Below are positions 54,621 through 63,367 of a DNA stretch of 64,000 nt, one piece after another (positions within the stretch are counted from its first letter, which is position 1; each line of letters starts with the position of its first letter). Below the pieces are notes generated by a model that saw nothing but the letters and a program-made list of their open reading frames with translations, had not been told where the DNA came from and ran no database searches. The stretch lies in contig JAGLCJ010000005.1 of NCBI GenBank assembly GCA_023146255.1, forward strand, positions 252,222-316,221. The letters run 5' to 3'. Origin of the DNA: Alcanivoracaceae bacterium. GTDB taxonomy: Bacteria > Pseudomonadota > Gammaproteobacteria > Pseudomonadales > Alcanivoracaceae. The position numbers and the translations under genes are program-made.

Positions 54621-55871
54621 TCAGTCTGCCAACTGTCGCAGGCGTAGGCGCACTGTACCCCCGGTAGATGCTCCGCAAAAGTAACCAAGTCCAGGCGGGC
54701 TTTCGCTTGAGATCAGGTCTCTTGGCACCAGCCCCATGTGCATGGCGACCTTTTTCGCCTCGTCGGGATCCATCCGCTTCATGGCAAGCCGCGTGTTTAT
54801 GTTGGTGTGTACCTCTCGGCTAAAGTGCGAACACATCTGGGAGGCCAGAATCAGTCCGATGCCGAACTTGCGGCACTGGCTGGCCATGATGTTGAGGATA
54901 TGCTCCGAAGCATCCGGGCTTCCCCGGCCCATGGTCAGCACCCGTGCCTCGTCAATCATGATAAAAGCGCGGTAGCGGTCTGCATCGGTTTCGGGTTTGA
55001 CCGGGATCTCGCCTTCTCCTCTGCCCGCTTCGAACAGCATTTCCAGCACGGTTTCAGCCACCAACAGCTGTGATGGCAAATCAAGGCGACTGCAATCCAG
55101 CCGGACGTTCCATGCCAGCAGGTCATGTATTCGTAACGGCTCACCACGGATGAATACCGGATTACTGCAGATACGCCGCAATTTGGACCAGCAACTGCTG
55201 ATGGTGCGTTTGTCAAACGCTTCAATGCCGCTGCGGTAACCGTCACTGAGCCCCTGAACGATATCCGCCAATGTCGGCGGCTTCTGTCCCCATGTGCTGT
55301 CGTCCTCCTCTCGGATACCGAACTGACGATAGGTTTGCTCCATAACATGGTACAGGCACGATTGCTGTTGCTCGGACATGCATCCAACCGCGCGGCTCAT
55401 TCGGCTGACTTCACGCTGTATCTTGGCACCCAAACCCATCTGCCGGATGTAGGCAGGTTCAATCACCAGTGGATTGATGCCGAATTCAGATCCTCCAGAA
55501 ACCGCTCTCAAGCGGACGGTGGTCTGGCCAGGAAAGGTTACGTCTCCATGAAAATCTATGGTGATGATCGGGATACCGTGCTCGGCAATACCAGCGCCAA
55601 ACAGTTTCAGCGCCTCTGTTTTCCCTGAACCTGACCCTCCTGTCACCATCAGGAATCCATTGGCCTCCTGCCCCGGCTTCCATTTGTAGATGATTGGGCT
55701 TTCTTGTGCGTCGAAGCCCATGCCGAGCTCGATCTCTATCGGCATCAACTCACGCCGGAACTCCTGATATTCAGGCATGCCCGGGCGCAACTTACGCCGC
55801 TCGATCTCCAGCCAAGCGCGTTGCCGGCTGTTTAGCTCAGCGACCTTCTGGTGCTTACGCACGGGTTTCAA
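54621..55871 (-). CDS. HerA/DUF87-type P-loop ATPase
   Basis: 416 residues. Walker A GGSGSGKTE (about 79-87), Walker B FIMIDEA (about 305-311), sensor region LILASQMCSHFS. The fold is that of HerA/VirD4-like DNA translocases; no N-terminal membrane helices are seen, so it is not a complete coupling protein. It shares 17 bp with the AlpA gene; a TTG start at 55871 is favoured because GGAG lies 8 nt upstream. Likely pumps or sorts DNA for replication or transfer of the element. Confidence 0.8.
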   Translation of the reverse strand: MKPVRKHQKVAELNSRQRAWLEIERRKLRPGMPEYQEFRRELMPIEIELGMGFDAQESPIIYKWKPGQEANGFLMVTGGSGSGKTEALKLFGAGIAEHGIPIITIDFHGDVTFPGQTTVRLRAVSGGSEFGINPLVIEPAYIRQMGLGAKIQREVSRMSRAVGCMSEQQQSCLYHVMEQTYRQFGIREEDDSTWGQKPPTLADIVQGLSDGYRSGIEAFDKRTISSCWSKLRRICSNPVFIRGEPLRIHDLLAWNVRLDCSRLDLPSQLLVAETVLEMLFEAGRGEGEIPVKPETDADRYRAFIMIDEARVLTMGRGSPDASEHILNIMASQCRKFGIGLILASQMCSHFSREVHTNINTRLAMKRMDPDEAKKVAMHMGLVPRDLISSESPPGLGYFCGASTGGTVRLRLRQLAD

Positions 55872-56112
55872 TCAATGGTCTCCAGGCTTCATTCAGTGGA
55901 CGACCAGCCAGCGCTGACTGCTCCTTCAGACGCTCATCACGCTCATCGACTCGGGCCTGAACCCACATCTCAATCTCATCCGATACCCACGCCACTGCGC
56001 GCTCGCCCAGTTGCACCGGCGTCGGAAACAGATCCAGCGCCATGCGCTTGTAGATGGTCGGGCGGCTCAGGCCGGTTGTATCGATCACCGCTTGCAGTCT
56101 CATCAGCTTCAT
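55855..56112 (-). CDS. AlpA-family MerR-like DNA-binding protein
   Basis: 85 residues. HTH TTGLSRPTIYKRMALDLFP and the following strand pair (VQLGERAVAWVSDEIEMWV) are typical of AlpA/phage excisionase-type regulators. On tRNA islands AlpA-like proteins often turn on integrase or act as excision factors, so this is the best candidate for a directionality factor here. It lies between the Gp2-like and ATPase genes. Confidence 0.88.
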   Translation of the reverse strand: MKLMRLQAVIDTTGLSRPTIYKRMALDLFPTPVQLGERAVAWVSDEIEMWVQARVDERDERLKEQSALAGRPLNEAWRPLIETRA

Positions 56113-56130
56113 TGCGGGCTCCTCAGAAAG

Positions 56131-56883
56131 TTATTCCCATCCGATAGCGCAACGCTGTAAAAAAACACCGGACCGGGGGACATGACTGGACCCGTACCAG
56201 TCCGGCACCCCACGCTGGGTGTAGTCCTTGCTACGTGCCTTGGCGAAATAGCTGAGGCGCTTGAACAGGGCCAGATAGCCCTCAAAAAACTCCGGGTCGT
56301 GGGGTTTCAGTCGGTATTCGGCGTTATCCGGAAACTGGACAAGCCCCACGGCCTGCCAGTCCTGAATGCCAATCGCGCGCGCCCAGGCGCGGTTGATACG
56401 TTCGGCCAGCGACCTGGCCCGGGGGATAATCGGTGATACCCGCTCCTCGTCTAGTACGACAGGGCTCTGATTCAGGCTACCAATGCGGTAATACGCTTCC
56501 AGATCGATAAACAGCGCCACATGGTAATGGCTATGGTCATTGCTATTGCTGCTCTGCTCGCGGGTCCAGATGTAATCCAGATCGCAACAAATCTGGCGCC
56601 CTGATATGCCAGTACGGGCATTGATATCTGCCCTGATCTGTTCCTTCAGGCTACGAAAGAATGCAGTCATCACGCCATGTTCAGGACAAGGGTAGGCATA
56701 CGGGAAACGCAGAATCAGTATTACCACCAGACAGCTTCTACCCTCACGGAAGGCATGGCGTATCACAAAGTGATTGATCTGCAGGTACTGCTCGATAAAG
56801 GGCTCTTGGCGCCACAGCAGTGACATGCCCTGCCATTCACTGCCATAAATCAGGGTAAGGTTGGGGTTGTAAGGATGACGCAT
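56131..56883 (-). CDS. inovirus Gp2-like (YagK/YfjJ C-terminal) protein
   Basis: 250 residues. SHYHVALFIDLEAYYRIGSL is the family's most conserved block; the N-terminal LILRFPYAYP also fits. Family members are replication-initiation-type proteins of inoviruses and prophage-like islands. It is followed after 18 bp by alpA, then the ATPase, giving a three-gene unit. Its presence suggests the excised circle can replicate. Confidence 0.8.
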   Translation of the reverse strand: MRHPYNPNLTLIYGSEWQGMSLLWRQEPFIEQYLQINHFVIRHAFREGRSCLVVILILRFPYAYPCPEHGVMTAFFRSLKEQIRADINARTGISGRQICCDLDYIWTREQSSNSNDHSHYHVALFIDLEAYYRIGSLNQSPVVLDEERVSPIIPRARSLAERINRAWARAIGIQDWQAVGLVQFPDNAEYRLKPHDPEFFEGYLALFKRLSYFAKARSKDYTQRGVPDWYGSSHVPRSGVFLQRCAIGWE

Positions 56884-57163
56884 GCTTCTTGCTCCAGTGA
56901 AAATTCATCACAGGAACAAGGCATTACATAAATTTTTATTGTTCTAGAGCGGTGTTTCCCTTTCGTACATCACCCGCCCCATTCTGGGCGGCGAATAATT
57001 AGTTGGACACGTATAAGGTCCATTCCTACTACATGGTTAAATATATATATCTATTACAGACCGATCCGTCCGCTGCCTATCTGCTGCAATCCCAGTACAG
57101 ATGCGCGATACAGAATCATCAACAGCGATAGTTCCGCTCGCATAGTAAATGAACAACAGAGCG
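56884..57163. other. AT-rich intergenic region upstream of the Gp2-like operon
   Basis: 280 bp with no convincing gene. Holds a CCGCCC / GGGCGG hairpin near 56980 and an AT run (TTAAATATATATATCTATTA) near 57035-57055. Could contain the operon promoter and, given the Gp2-like gene, an origin; not shown. Confidence 0.4.
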
Positions 57164-58522
57164 CTAGATCCTGCGCTGTCTGCCAGAGGCAGAAGCTGCC
57201 AATTTTGGTGCTCGACGAGCCATTATCCAAATCTGATCAGATTTCAAGGGTCCCGGTACGACCACCAGATGTTCCCCCAATTGAGGGAGAGCTGACATTA
57301 CCTCGTCACGCAAGGAATGGGCAAAGTGGTAAAGCATGGCAGCGCCGACCGAGAACTCGAAACCGTCCTCATGTTCCCGTCCTGGCTTGAGGATGTCTTG
57401 GCGAATCCTGTCAATCATGGAGCTTTCGGGAGAGATGGTAATGCATTTGTCACGAATCAGTTCCGAGGCGTACAGGCAGATCCTGTAGCGTGCATAGGCC
57501 AACTCACCCGACTGGGCTCCATCGAGAAGGGCACGGCTAACTCTGCCTATCGCCGTTGTGGTTGTATCTGCAAACCAATCTGGCCCCGGGCTGGGATCCG
57601 GATGAGCGAATCGGGCCGCCACTGCATGAACAAGGCCCAGCCAGGCCGAGGGAATCTTGCCCGGAAGGTCATGTAAGAGCGACGACGGCTGCTGAGGAGG
57701 TACCAGCGGCTCCAGCGCTCTGAACCGACTAAGGTTCACTCGCTGTATTTCAGGAACAGGTGTCTTCGGGTTCAGTGATGGAACCAGCTGATCGTCGAAG
57801 TTGAGAATAAACGCTCCCGATGATCGGTTAAAAAACAGACTGCCATCACAACCGGGTATATGGTGATGAATCAGCCTCATCTTCTTCAATCTGGCCAGCT
57901 GGTAGTCAACTTGAGAGATGTCCATCCCGGTCAGCTCGGCTAAGCGTGAAACGCCGCAGTCCCAGACAACACCAAACTCGTCGGCATAGGCGCACAGAAC
58001 CCCGATCAACAAGCGGCATCTGGCGCTCAGTTTGTGTTTGTCGGTAAAGAGTATTTGGGGAGCCATGGACCTTGTGGCCAGCAAGCTGGTGTATCTCGCG
58101 CTTTCCTGCCGAACAGGGACCCGCCAGAGGAGCAGGTAACGCAGCATTTCGAAGGCTCTATCTGGTCTGTTTTCCGTTCTCACACCACAGGCCCTGTCTG
58201 CAGCCAGACTCACCACAGCGGGATTCAGTACGAATCCACTGCGGAACTGCCCTTGAGTAGTCGGACCGAGCGTTTGCCGGCTGACACTGGATGATGGAGA
58301 GAACGAGGCCATCCCTTTCCTGACCAGCTCTTTCTGGGCTTTGACTAGCGTGCCGACAGGCAAACCGATTTTCAGAGCCAGATGCTGTTTGGTGTCCTCG
58401 CTAGGCTTCCTGCCAAATACGAACAGCGCTCTGACCAACAGAAATTTGGCATACCAGCTCAAACCGCCGGCCTCATGCCGCAGCTCACCCATCGCCCTTC
58501 TGAACGGAGTTGTAGGTATCAT
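57164..58522 (-). CDS. hypothetical protein with winged-helix-like segments
   Basis: 452 residues from the ATG at 58522. The sequence has two helix-turn-helix-looking parts (HLALKIGLPVGTLVKAQKEL near 60; LAELTGMDISQVDYQLARLK near 210), so it is probably DNA-binding. No family recognised. Divergent from the RHH-like gene across an AT-rich 223-bp gap. Perhaps a replication or segregation regulator of the element. Confidence 0.6.
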   Translation of the reverse strand: MIPTTPFRRAMGELRHEAGGLSWYAKFLLVRALFVFGRKPSEDTKQHLALKIGLPVGTLVKAQKELVRKGMASFSPSSSVSRQTLGPTTQGQFRSGFVLNPAVVSLAADRACGVRTENRPDRAFEMLRYLLLWRVPVRQESARYTSLLATRSMAPQILFTDKHKLSARCRLLIGVLCAYADEFGVVWDCGVSRLAELTGMDISQVDYQLARLKKMRLIHHHIPGCDGSLFFNRSSGAFILNFDDQLVPSLNPKTPVPEIQRVNLSRFRALEPLVPPQQPSSLLHDLPGKIPSAWLGLVHAVAARFAHPDPSPGPDWFADTTTTAIGRVSRALLDGAQSGELAYARYRICLYASELIRDKCITISPESSMIDRIRQDILKPGREHEDGFEFSVGAAMLYHFAHSLRDEVMSALPQLGEHLVVVPGPLKSDQIWIMARRAPKLAASASGRQRRI

Positions 58523-58577
58523 TGGCCCTGATTTCCTGTAACTTAAAAACGATTTTTGCACTTAGTGGTATTATTGG

Positions 58578-58591
58578 TCACTTTAAAGTGA
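58578..58591. promoter_or_regulatory. perfect palindrome in the AT-rich divergent region
   Basis: TCACTTTAAAGTGA, 14 bp with exact symmetry. It lies in the 58523-58745 gap between two divergent genes; a further AT-rich imperfect inverted repeat is near 58633-58653. Candidate operator or part of an origin. Confidence 0.45.
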
Positions 58592-58745
58592 AATCTGTTT
58601 TTGGAATATATATTTCATTTTTAATTTTATATAGGAATATAAGAATATATCCTTATCAAGGCAAAAGTAGCGCCAGACGAGATCAGACCAGCGAACGGAA
58701 AGCAGCAGTGGCAGATGAGGCCCAGACAATGAGGAGGACTGGACG

Positions 58746-59603
58746 GTGGGGACCAAGAAAACAAAGAAGATTCTGGCCTGGCTGAACACAAGCAATGAGA
58801 GTCAGGTCAGTTGGGCTGTCTCATTCCTGATACGCGAGAACGCCAAAACCCACATCCTCCGTGGTAGCACCTTTGTCCAGCCGGAACGGAACATCGTCTA
58901 CTGGATTCAGACACTGCAACATCTACATCAAGAAGCGCTGATCTCAGAGCGAGCCACTGGATCCACGGAAGAGCCGAGCGTATCGGCTAGCCTAAAACGC
59001 CTGGATGCGCGTATGCGGCACGCCTGGGACGAGAAATGTAGACGAGCAGACTCCCACAAGAAGGCTTACTTATTCCGAATGGACAAGTCCATCAGGACGA
59101 AATTGGCCGTTTTAAGAACACGGTGGAAACAGCCGATCGCAGGCGTCGTACAGATATTGATCGAGGACGCCTACGAATCAGGTAAACGACAGCGAGAGGT
59201 TGAACTGGCGCCCAAAAGAGCCGCCAAACGCAGAACAAGAACAAGCCTGGCAATGTTGAATTTTCGACATCAGCAGAGAACTGCCAACAACGAGATTGGG
59301 GCCCACAGGAGCCTGCTAAGGGAGCTCATACTAAACATCGCTGAGCTGGAGTATCGGGCGACGCATTCCATCGACGGGGAAACCCCATTACCGGACTCCG
59401 CACAGATAGAAGTCAGCGAAAAGGCAGACGAAGCGGCTGAAACCTATCTGACCCGGATCCAGATGGACAAGAATCTGATTCCTGAATCAAATGAATTAGG
59501 TCTTGTGGACCGATTGGAAGTTGAACGAGTTGTCCTTGGACCCCCACCGGTAGGTTCGGCCGCTACGAGCCGAAAGCAGAGGAACAAGACGAAGAAAAAA
59601 TGA
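58746..59603 (+). CDS. hypothetical protein with ribbon-helix-helix-like segment
   Basis: 285 residues from a GTG with a strong ribosome site (GAGGAGG, 8-nt gap). Residues about 108-145 (YLFRMDKSIRTKLAVLRTRW then AGVVQILIEDAYESG) fit strand-helix-helix of a ribbon-helix-helix DNA-binding fold. Lys/Arg-rich C-terminus. It is the last gene before the right end. A partition or regulatory role is conceivable but not shown. Confidence 0.6.
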   Translation: MGTKKTKKILAWLNTSNESQVSWAVSFLIRENAKTHILRGSTFVQPERNIVYWIQTLQHLHQEALISERATGSTEEPSVSASLKRLDARMRHAWDEKCRRADSHKKAYLFRMDKSIRTKLAVLRTRWKQPIAGVVQILIEDAYESGKRQREVELAPKRAAKRRTRTSLAMLNFRHQQRTANNEIGAHRSLLRELILNIAELEYRATHSIDGETPLPDSAQIEVSEKADEAAETYLTRIQMDKNLIPESNELGLVDRLEVERVVLGPPPVGSAATSRKQRNKTKKK

Positions 59604-59709
59604 GCCAGCATCCAGGAGGGACATTATCCACATCAAGAAACTAAACGCGCTAGAGCGGCCACAAGTCGAGTTGGGGCTACCTAGTATGGCCGCGCCCACG
59701 AAATCTCAT

Positions 59710-59728
59710 CTAGGCACGGTCTAGGCAC
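59710..59728 (+). repeat. integrase arm-site pair, 2 x CTAGGCAC
   Basis: CTAGGCAC at 59710-59717 and 59721-59728, 11 bp apart, in the same orientation as the four left-end copies. 71 bp from the right junction. Confidence 0.75.
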
Positions 59729-59798
59729 AGACACCTGTTTTTGAGAAGCTTGTCTCTGGCCCCAGATCAGGGGGTCGCGATAACCCATTGATTTTATT

Positions 59799-59853
59799 TG
59801 GTGCCCGGGGCCGGACTTGAACCGGCACGTCCCGAAGGACAAGGGATTTTAAG
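59799..59853 (-). repeat. right att site within intact tRNA-Leu
   Basis: 55 bp identical to 2406-2460. Lies inside the tRNA-Leu gene, covering anticodon loop to CCA. Confidence 0.95.
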
Positions 59854-59885
59854 TCCCATGCGTCTACCAATTTCGCCACCCGGGC
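59799..59885 (-). tRNA. tRNA-Leu (anticodon UAA)
   Basis: 87 nt with encoded CCA. Acceptor stem GCCCGGG pairs with CCCGGGC, anticodon loop CTTAAAA gives UAA, long variable arm as in class II tRNAs (CTTGTCCTTCGGGACG region), T loop GTTCAAGTCC. The 3' 55 nt are the att site; integration left the gene whole. Confidence 0.97.
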
Positions 59886-59918
59886 GGGGGGACTTCAGGG
59901 GAGTAGGAACAGTAAAGA

Positions 59919-59992
59919 TGGAGGCGCGGGTCGGAATCGAACCGGCGTACACGGAGTTGCAATCCGCTGCATAACCACTCTGCCACCGCGCC
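59919..59992 (-). tRNA. tRNA-Cys (anticodon GCA)
   Basis: 74 nt with CCA. Acceptor GGCGCGG / CCGCGCC-type pairing, anticodon arm GGATTGCAACTCC with GCA, T loop GTTCGATTCC. Confidence 0.97.
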
Positions 59993-60032
59993 GAAACAAA
60001 AAACCCCGGACGCGCCGAGGTTTTGGAAAACT

Positions 60033-60108
<76 letters not shown>

Positions 60109-60199
60109 AATGCAAACACTGTACCAGTGCAGCGGTGGGCATTCTACCCGGCCCCCTCACCCTGTCAAGCACCCGCCTGACTGACTGCGCTGTTTTTGA

Positions 60200-60805
60200 T
60201 CAGCCCGGCCGACGCGATGGCCACAGCTCCGGCCAGGCCGCTTTCAAATACAGGAACATGGACCAAAGCGTCAGCAAGGTGGCGGCATACAGCAGGCTGT
60301 AGGTGAGCCAGTGAAATGGCGTCATCAGCAGGTCGCCTTCACTGTCCTGCAAGGGTCGACTGGCCAGCAAGCCGGTGATGGCCGATATCTGCAACACGGT
60401 TTTGACCTTGCCGAAACTGCCCACTGCCACCCTCGCCCGCTGACCGATCTCAGCCATCCATTCACGCAAGGCAGATACAGCAATTTCACGGGAGATGATG
60501 ACGATGGCCGGGCCGGCCATCCAGATATTGGCATGGGCCTGCACCAGCATCACCAGCGCGGCTGCCACCATCAGCTTGTCCGCCACCGGGTCGAGAAAGG
60601 CACCGAAGCGGGTAGTTTGCTTCAGTCGGCGGGCCAGATAGCCATCGAGCATGTCGGTCAGGCCGGCAATCACGAAAATAATGGCCGCGGCCATAGGGGC
60701 CCAGCGAAACGGTGCATAGAAAACGGCGACAAACACTGGAATCGAGGCCAGTCGCGCGAGCGTCATCATGGTCGGGAGCGTCAATCGCGCAACAGGGTCA
60801 GACAT
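60200..60805 (-). CDS. pgsA: CDP-diacylglycerol-glycerol-3-phosphate 3-phosphatidyltransferase
   Basis: Makes phosphatidylglycerol-phosphate at the inner membrane. The CDP-alcohol phosphotransferase motif is complete: DGYLARRLKQTTRFGAFLDP then VADK. Several membrane helices. 201 residues from the ATG at 60805; a TTG at 60826 or a later Met near LPTMMTLARL are alternatives, family members usually starting close to the latter. Order uvrC-pgsA-tRNA is as in pseudomonads. Confidence 0.93.
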   Translation of the reverse strand: MSDPVARLTLPTMMTLARLASIPVFVAVFYAPFRWAPMAAAIIFVIAGLTDMLDGYLARRLKQTTRFGAFLDPVADKLMVAAALVMLVQAHANIWMAGPAIVIISREIAVSALREWMAEIGQRARVAVGSFGKVKTVLQISAITGLLASRPLQDSEGDLLMTPFHWLTYSLLYAATLLTLWSMFLYLKAAWPELWPSRRPG

Positions 60806-60877
60806 CAGGACATCCGGAGAAGCCAACAGGACGGCGACAGTATAGAGGAATGTGGTGACATTGTGACATTCAGTCGT

Positions 60878-62695
60878 TCAGGCATGCAGCCAGTCATAAA
60901 TGGCCTGCGCCAGCGCCTGACTGACGCCAGGGACTCTGGCGATCTCCTCGGCGGAGGCGTTGCGCAGGGTCTGCAAGCCACCGAAATGATTCAGTAGCGC
61001 TCGCCGGCGAGCAGGACCGACACCGGGGATACCGTCCAGAGAAGATTGGCTGCGGGTCTTGCCACGTCGCTGACGATGGCCGCCGATGGCAAACCGGTGG
61101 GCCTCATCGCGAACCTGCTGGAGCAGATGCAGGGCCGGGTTATCGCCCTGTGGCAGTAACTGGCTGCCATCCGGGCGACATAAAACCTCAAGCCCCGGCT
61201 TGCGCGATGGCCCCTTGGCAATGCCGAGCAGGACAAACTCCTCGCTCAGCCCGAGCTCCTCCAGCACAGCCGCCACCCTTGAAACCTGGCCGGCGCCGCC
61301 ATCAATCAGCAACAGCCCGGGCAGCTTGCCGGACTCCCGACGCAGGCGGCCGTAGCGGCGTCGCACCGCCTCCTCCATCGCCGCATAGTCATCGCCACCT
61401 ACCGGCGGGCTGACATTGAAGCGGCGGTAATCGCTCTTGATGGCACCATCGCCACCAAACACCACGCAGGACGCCACCGCCTGTTCTCCGCCGGTGTGAC
61501 TGATATCGAAACACTCGATTCGGCGTGGTTCCAGCGGCTCGCCAAGCAACTCATCCAGTGCGGCAAAACGGGCATCAATGTTGTCGCGGCTGGCAAGGCG
61601 GCCAAGCAGGGTCTGCTCGGCGTTCTGCGTTGCCATTTGCAGCCAGCGGCGCCGCTCTCCGCGAACACGATGGGCAAAACGCACCCGGCGGCCATGCTGC
61701 TGGCGCACCGCCTCAGTCAGCGCGTCACTGTCTTCCACTTCCAGACTAAGGATCACTTCGTCCGGCAGCCCGGCGTCATCCGGTTGCAGATAGTGATGGG
61801 CAAGAAAAGCAGACAGCACAATTTCCGCAGACTCCTCACCACGGGTATCCGGCTGCCAATTACGAATGCCGAGCACCCTGCCCGAGCGAATCATCATCAC
61901 CGCAATCACAGCCATGCCATGTCTTGCGGCGATCGCAACAATGTCGAGATCACCGTCGTCTGTTTCCACATACTGCTTTTGTTGCACCGAGCGAATAGCA
62001 GCAATCTGGTCACGCAGAGCCGCCGCCTTTTCGAACTCGAGCGCTTGGGCGGATTGCTCCATGCGCGTCGTTAGTTCATCGGTGACGGCGCGATCACGTC
62101 CCTCAAGAAAATCCGTTGCCAGTCGCACCTGCTCGGCGTAATCCTGTTTGGACACCAGCCCGACACAGGGCCCGCTGCAACGACGGATTTCATACTGCAG
62201 ACAAGGCCGGGTACGGTTATGGAAGAAGCTGTCCTGACAATTTCTCAGACGAAAAATCTTTTCCAGCAGGTTCAGGCTTTCACGAACGCCGGCGGCGCCG
62301 GGAAAGGGACCGAAATAACGGGCTCCGGCACGCCGCTGACCGCGGTGAAACGCGACTCTGGGAAAATCATCCGCCGTGGTGATCTTGATATAGGGATAAC
62401 TTTTGTCATCCCGCATCAGGATATTGTAGGGGGGATGCAGCGACTTGATCAGCGCCTGCTCAAGCAGCAGCGCTTCGGTTTCACTACCGGTAAGGGTAGT
62501 CTGGATATCGTCAATGCGCGCCACCAGCGCCCGGGTTTTTGGTGCGGACACGGTTTTCAGAAAGTAGCTGGATAACCGTGCCCGCAGGTCCCTCGCCTTG
62601 CCGACATAGAGAACGTTGCCGTCCCTGTCGCGCATCTGATAGACGCCGGGCAAACTGCTGCATGACGACAGGAACTGACGGAAATCAAATGTCAT
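60878..62695 (-). CDS. uvrC: excinuclease ABC subunit C
   Basis: 605 residues. N-terminal GIY-YIG nuclease (LPGVYQMRDRDGNVLYVGKA), UVR motif near 200, RNase-H-like C-terminal nuclease (CFDISHTGGEQAVASCVVF; DGGAGQV) and terminal helix-hairpin-helix pair. Makes both incisions in nucleotide excision repair. Starts 12 bp after gacA. Confidence 0.97.
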   Translation of the reverse strand: MTFDFRQFLSSCSSLPGVYQMRDRDGNVLYVGKARDLRARLSSYFLKTVSAPKTRALVARIDDIQTTLTGSETEALLLEQALIKSLHPPYNILMRDDKSYPYIKITTADDFPRVAFHRGQRRAGARYFGPFPGAAGVRESLNLLEKIFRLRNCQDSFFHNRTRPCLQYEIRRCSGPCVGLVSKQDYAEQVRLATDFLEGRDRAVTDELTTRMEQSAQALEFEKAAALRDQIAAIRSVQQKQYVETDDGDLDIVAIAARHGMAVIAVMMIRSGRVLGIRNWQPDTRGEESAEIVLSAFLAHHYLQPDDAGLPDEVILSLEVEDSDALTEAVRQQHGRRVRFAHRVRGERRRWLQMATQNAEQTLLGRLASRDNIDARFAALDELLGEPLEPRRIECFDISHTGGEQAVASCVVFGGDGAIKSDYRRFNVSPPVGGDDYAAMEEAVRRRYGRLRRESGKLPGLLLIDGGAGQVSRVAAVLEELGLSEEFVLLGIAKGPSRKPGLEVLCRPDGSQLLPQGDNPALHLLQQVRDEAHRFAIGGHRQRRGKTRSQSSLDGIPGVGPARRRALLNHFGGLQTLRNASAEEIARVPGVSQALAQAIYDWLHA

Positions 62696-62707
62696 GCAGG
62701 AATGGAC

Positions 62708-63367
62708 TCAGCTTACGACTGCCGCGGTGGTTGCTTCATCAATCATGCCCCAGCGCATGGCCAGCAGGGTCATCTCGACATCGCTGGCAATGCCGAGCTT
62801 GTCGAATATGCGATAGCGGTAGGTGTTAACAGTTTTTGGTGACAGGCAAAGTTTGTCGGAAATAGCCTGCACCCGGTGACAGCTGACAATCATCATCATG
62901 ATCTGCAATTCGCGCTCGGACAGCAGCTCCATCGGGGCGGCATCATTGCCGTTAAACGGTCGCAGGGCCATGGCCTGGGCAATCGCCGGGCTGATATAAC
63001 GCTGGCCGGCGTAGACCACCCGGATGGCGCGGACCATTTCACCAAGATCGGCACCCTTCGACAGGTATCCCGCCGCGCCGGCCTTCATCAATCGGGTTGG
63101 AAACGGCTCTTCTTCACAGACAGTGACGGCAATAACGCGAACGCTGTCATCATGGCGGAGAATCTTGCGGGTGGCCTCGAGGCCGCCGATGCCCGGCATC
63201 TTCACATCCATCAGCACCACATCCGGGCTCAGGTCACGGCACATGGCCACGGCCTGTTCGCCACTGCAGGCTTCGCCCACCACACTGAAACCGTTCACGT
63301 CTGCCAGCATACGGGTGATGCCCATACGCACCAGCTCGTGGTCGTCCACCACCAGAACCTTGATCAT
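62708..63367 (-). CDS. gacA: GacA/UvrY response regulator
   Basis: 219 residues. Receiver domain with DDHELVR, phospho-Asp in VLMDVKMPG (Asp54) and the Lys of YLSKGAD; LuxR-type HTH with ISDKLCLSPKTVNTYRYRIF. Controls rsm/csr small RNAs with the GacS/BarA kinase. The gacA-uvrC pair is conserved in gammaproteobacteria. Confidence 0.96.
   Translation of the reverse strand: MIKVLVVDDHELVRMGITRMLADVNGFSVVGEACSGEQAVAMCRDLSPDVVLMDVKMPGIGGLEATRKILRHDDSVRVIAVTVCEEEPFPTRLMKAGAAGYLSKGADLGEMVRAIRVVYAGQRYISPAIAQAMALRPFNGNDAAPMELLSERELQIMMMIVSCHRVQAISDKLCLSPKTVNTYRYRIFDKLGIASDVEMTLLAMRWGMIDEATTAAVVS

Larger units (their letters stand above)
2406..59853. mobile_element. 57.4-kb tRNA-Leu integrative element carrying hydrocarbon-catabolism and defence genes
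   Basis: The limits are a perfect 55-bp direct repeat, 2406-2460 and 59799-59853, identical to the tRNA-Leu(UAA) gene from anticodon loop to encoded CCA. The unit length (start to start) is 57,393 bp. A tyrosine integrase lies inside the left end, and CTAGGCAC repeats are found near both ends only. The intact tRNA is on the right, so the left copy is the displaced 3' end. Contents are an RND pump, a catabolic island, a plasmid-like block, a defence operon and a replication-like block. No relaxase, mating-pair genes or capsid genes were recognised, so it is not evidently self-transmissible; it may be mobilised in trans or be a satellite. The limits are seen directly; the class of element is inferred. 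Confidence 0.93.

Noticed and set aside
54621..55871. ATPase as a VirD4/TraD coupling protein
   Set aside because: No N-terminal membrane helices and no relaxase or mating-pair genes in the element; only the general HerA/DUF87 class is supported.
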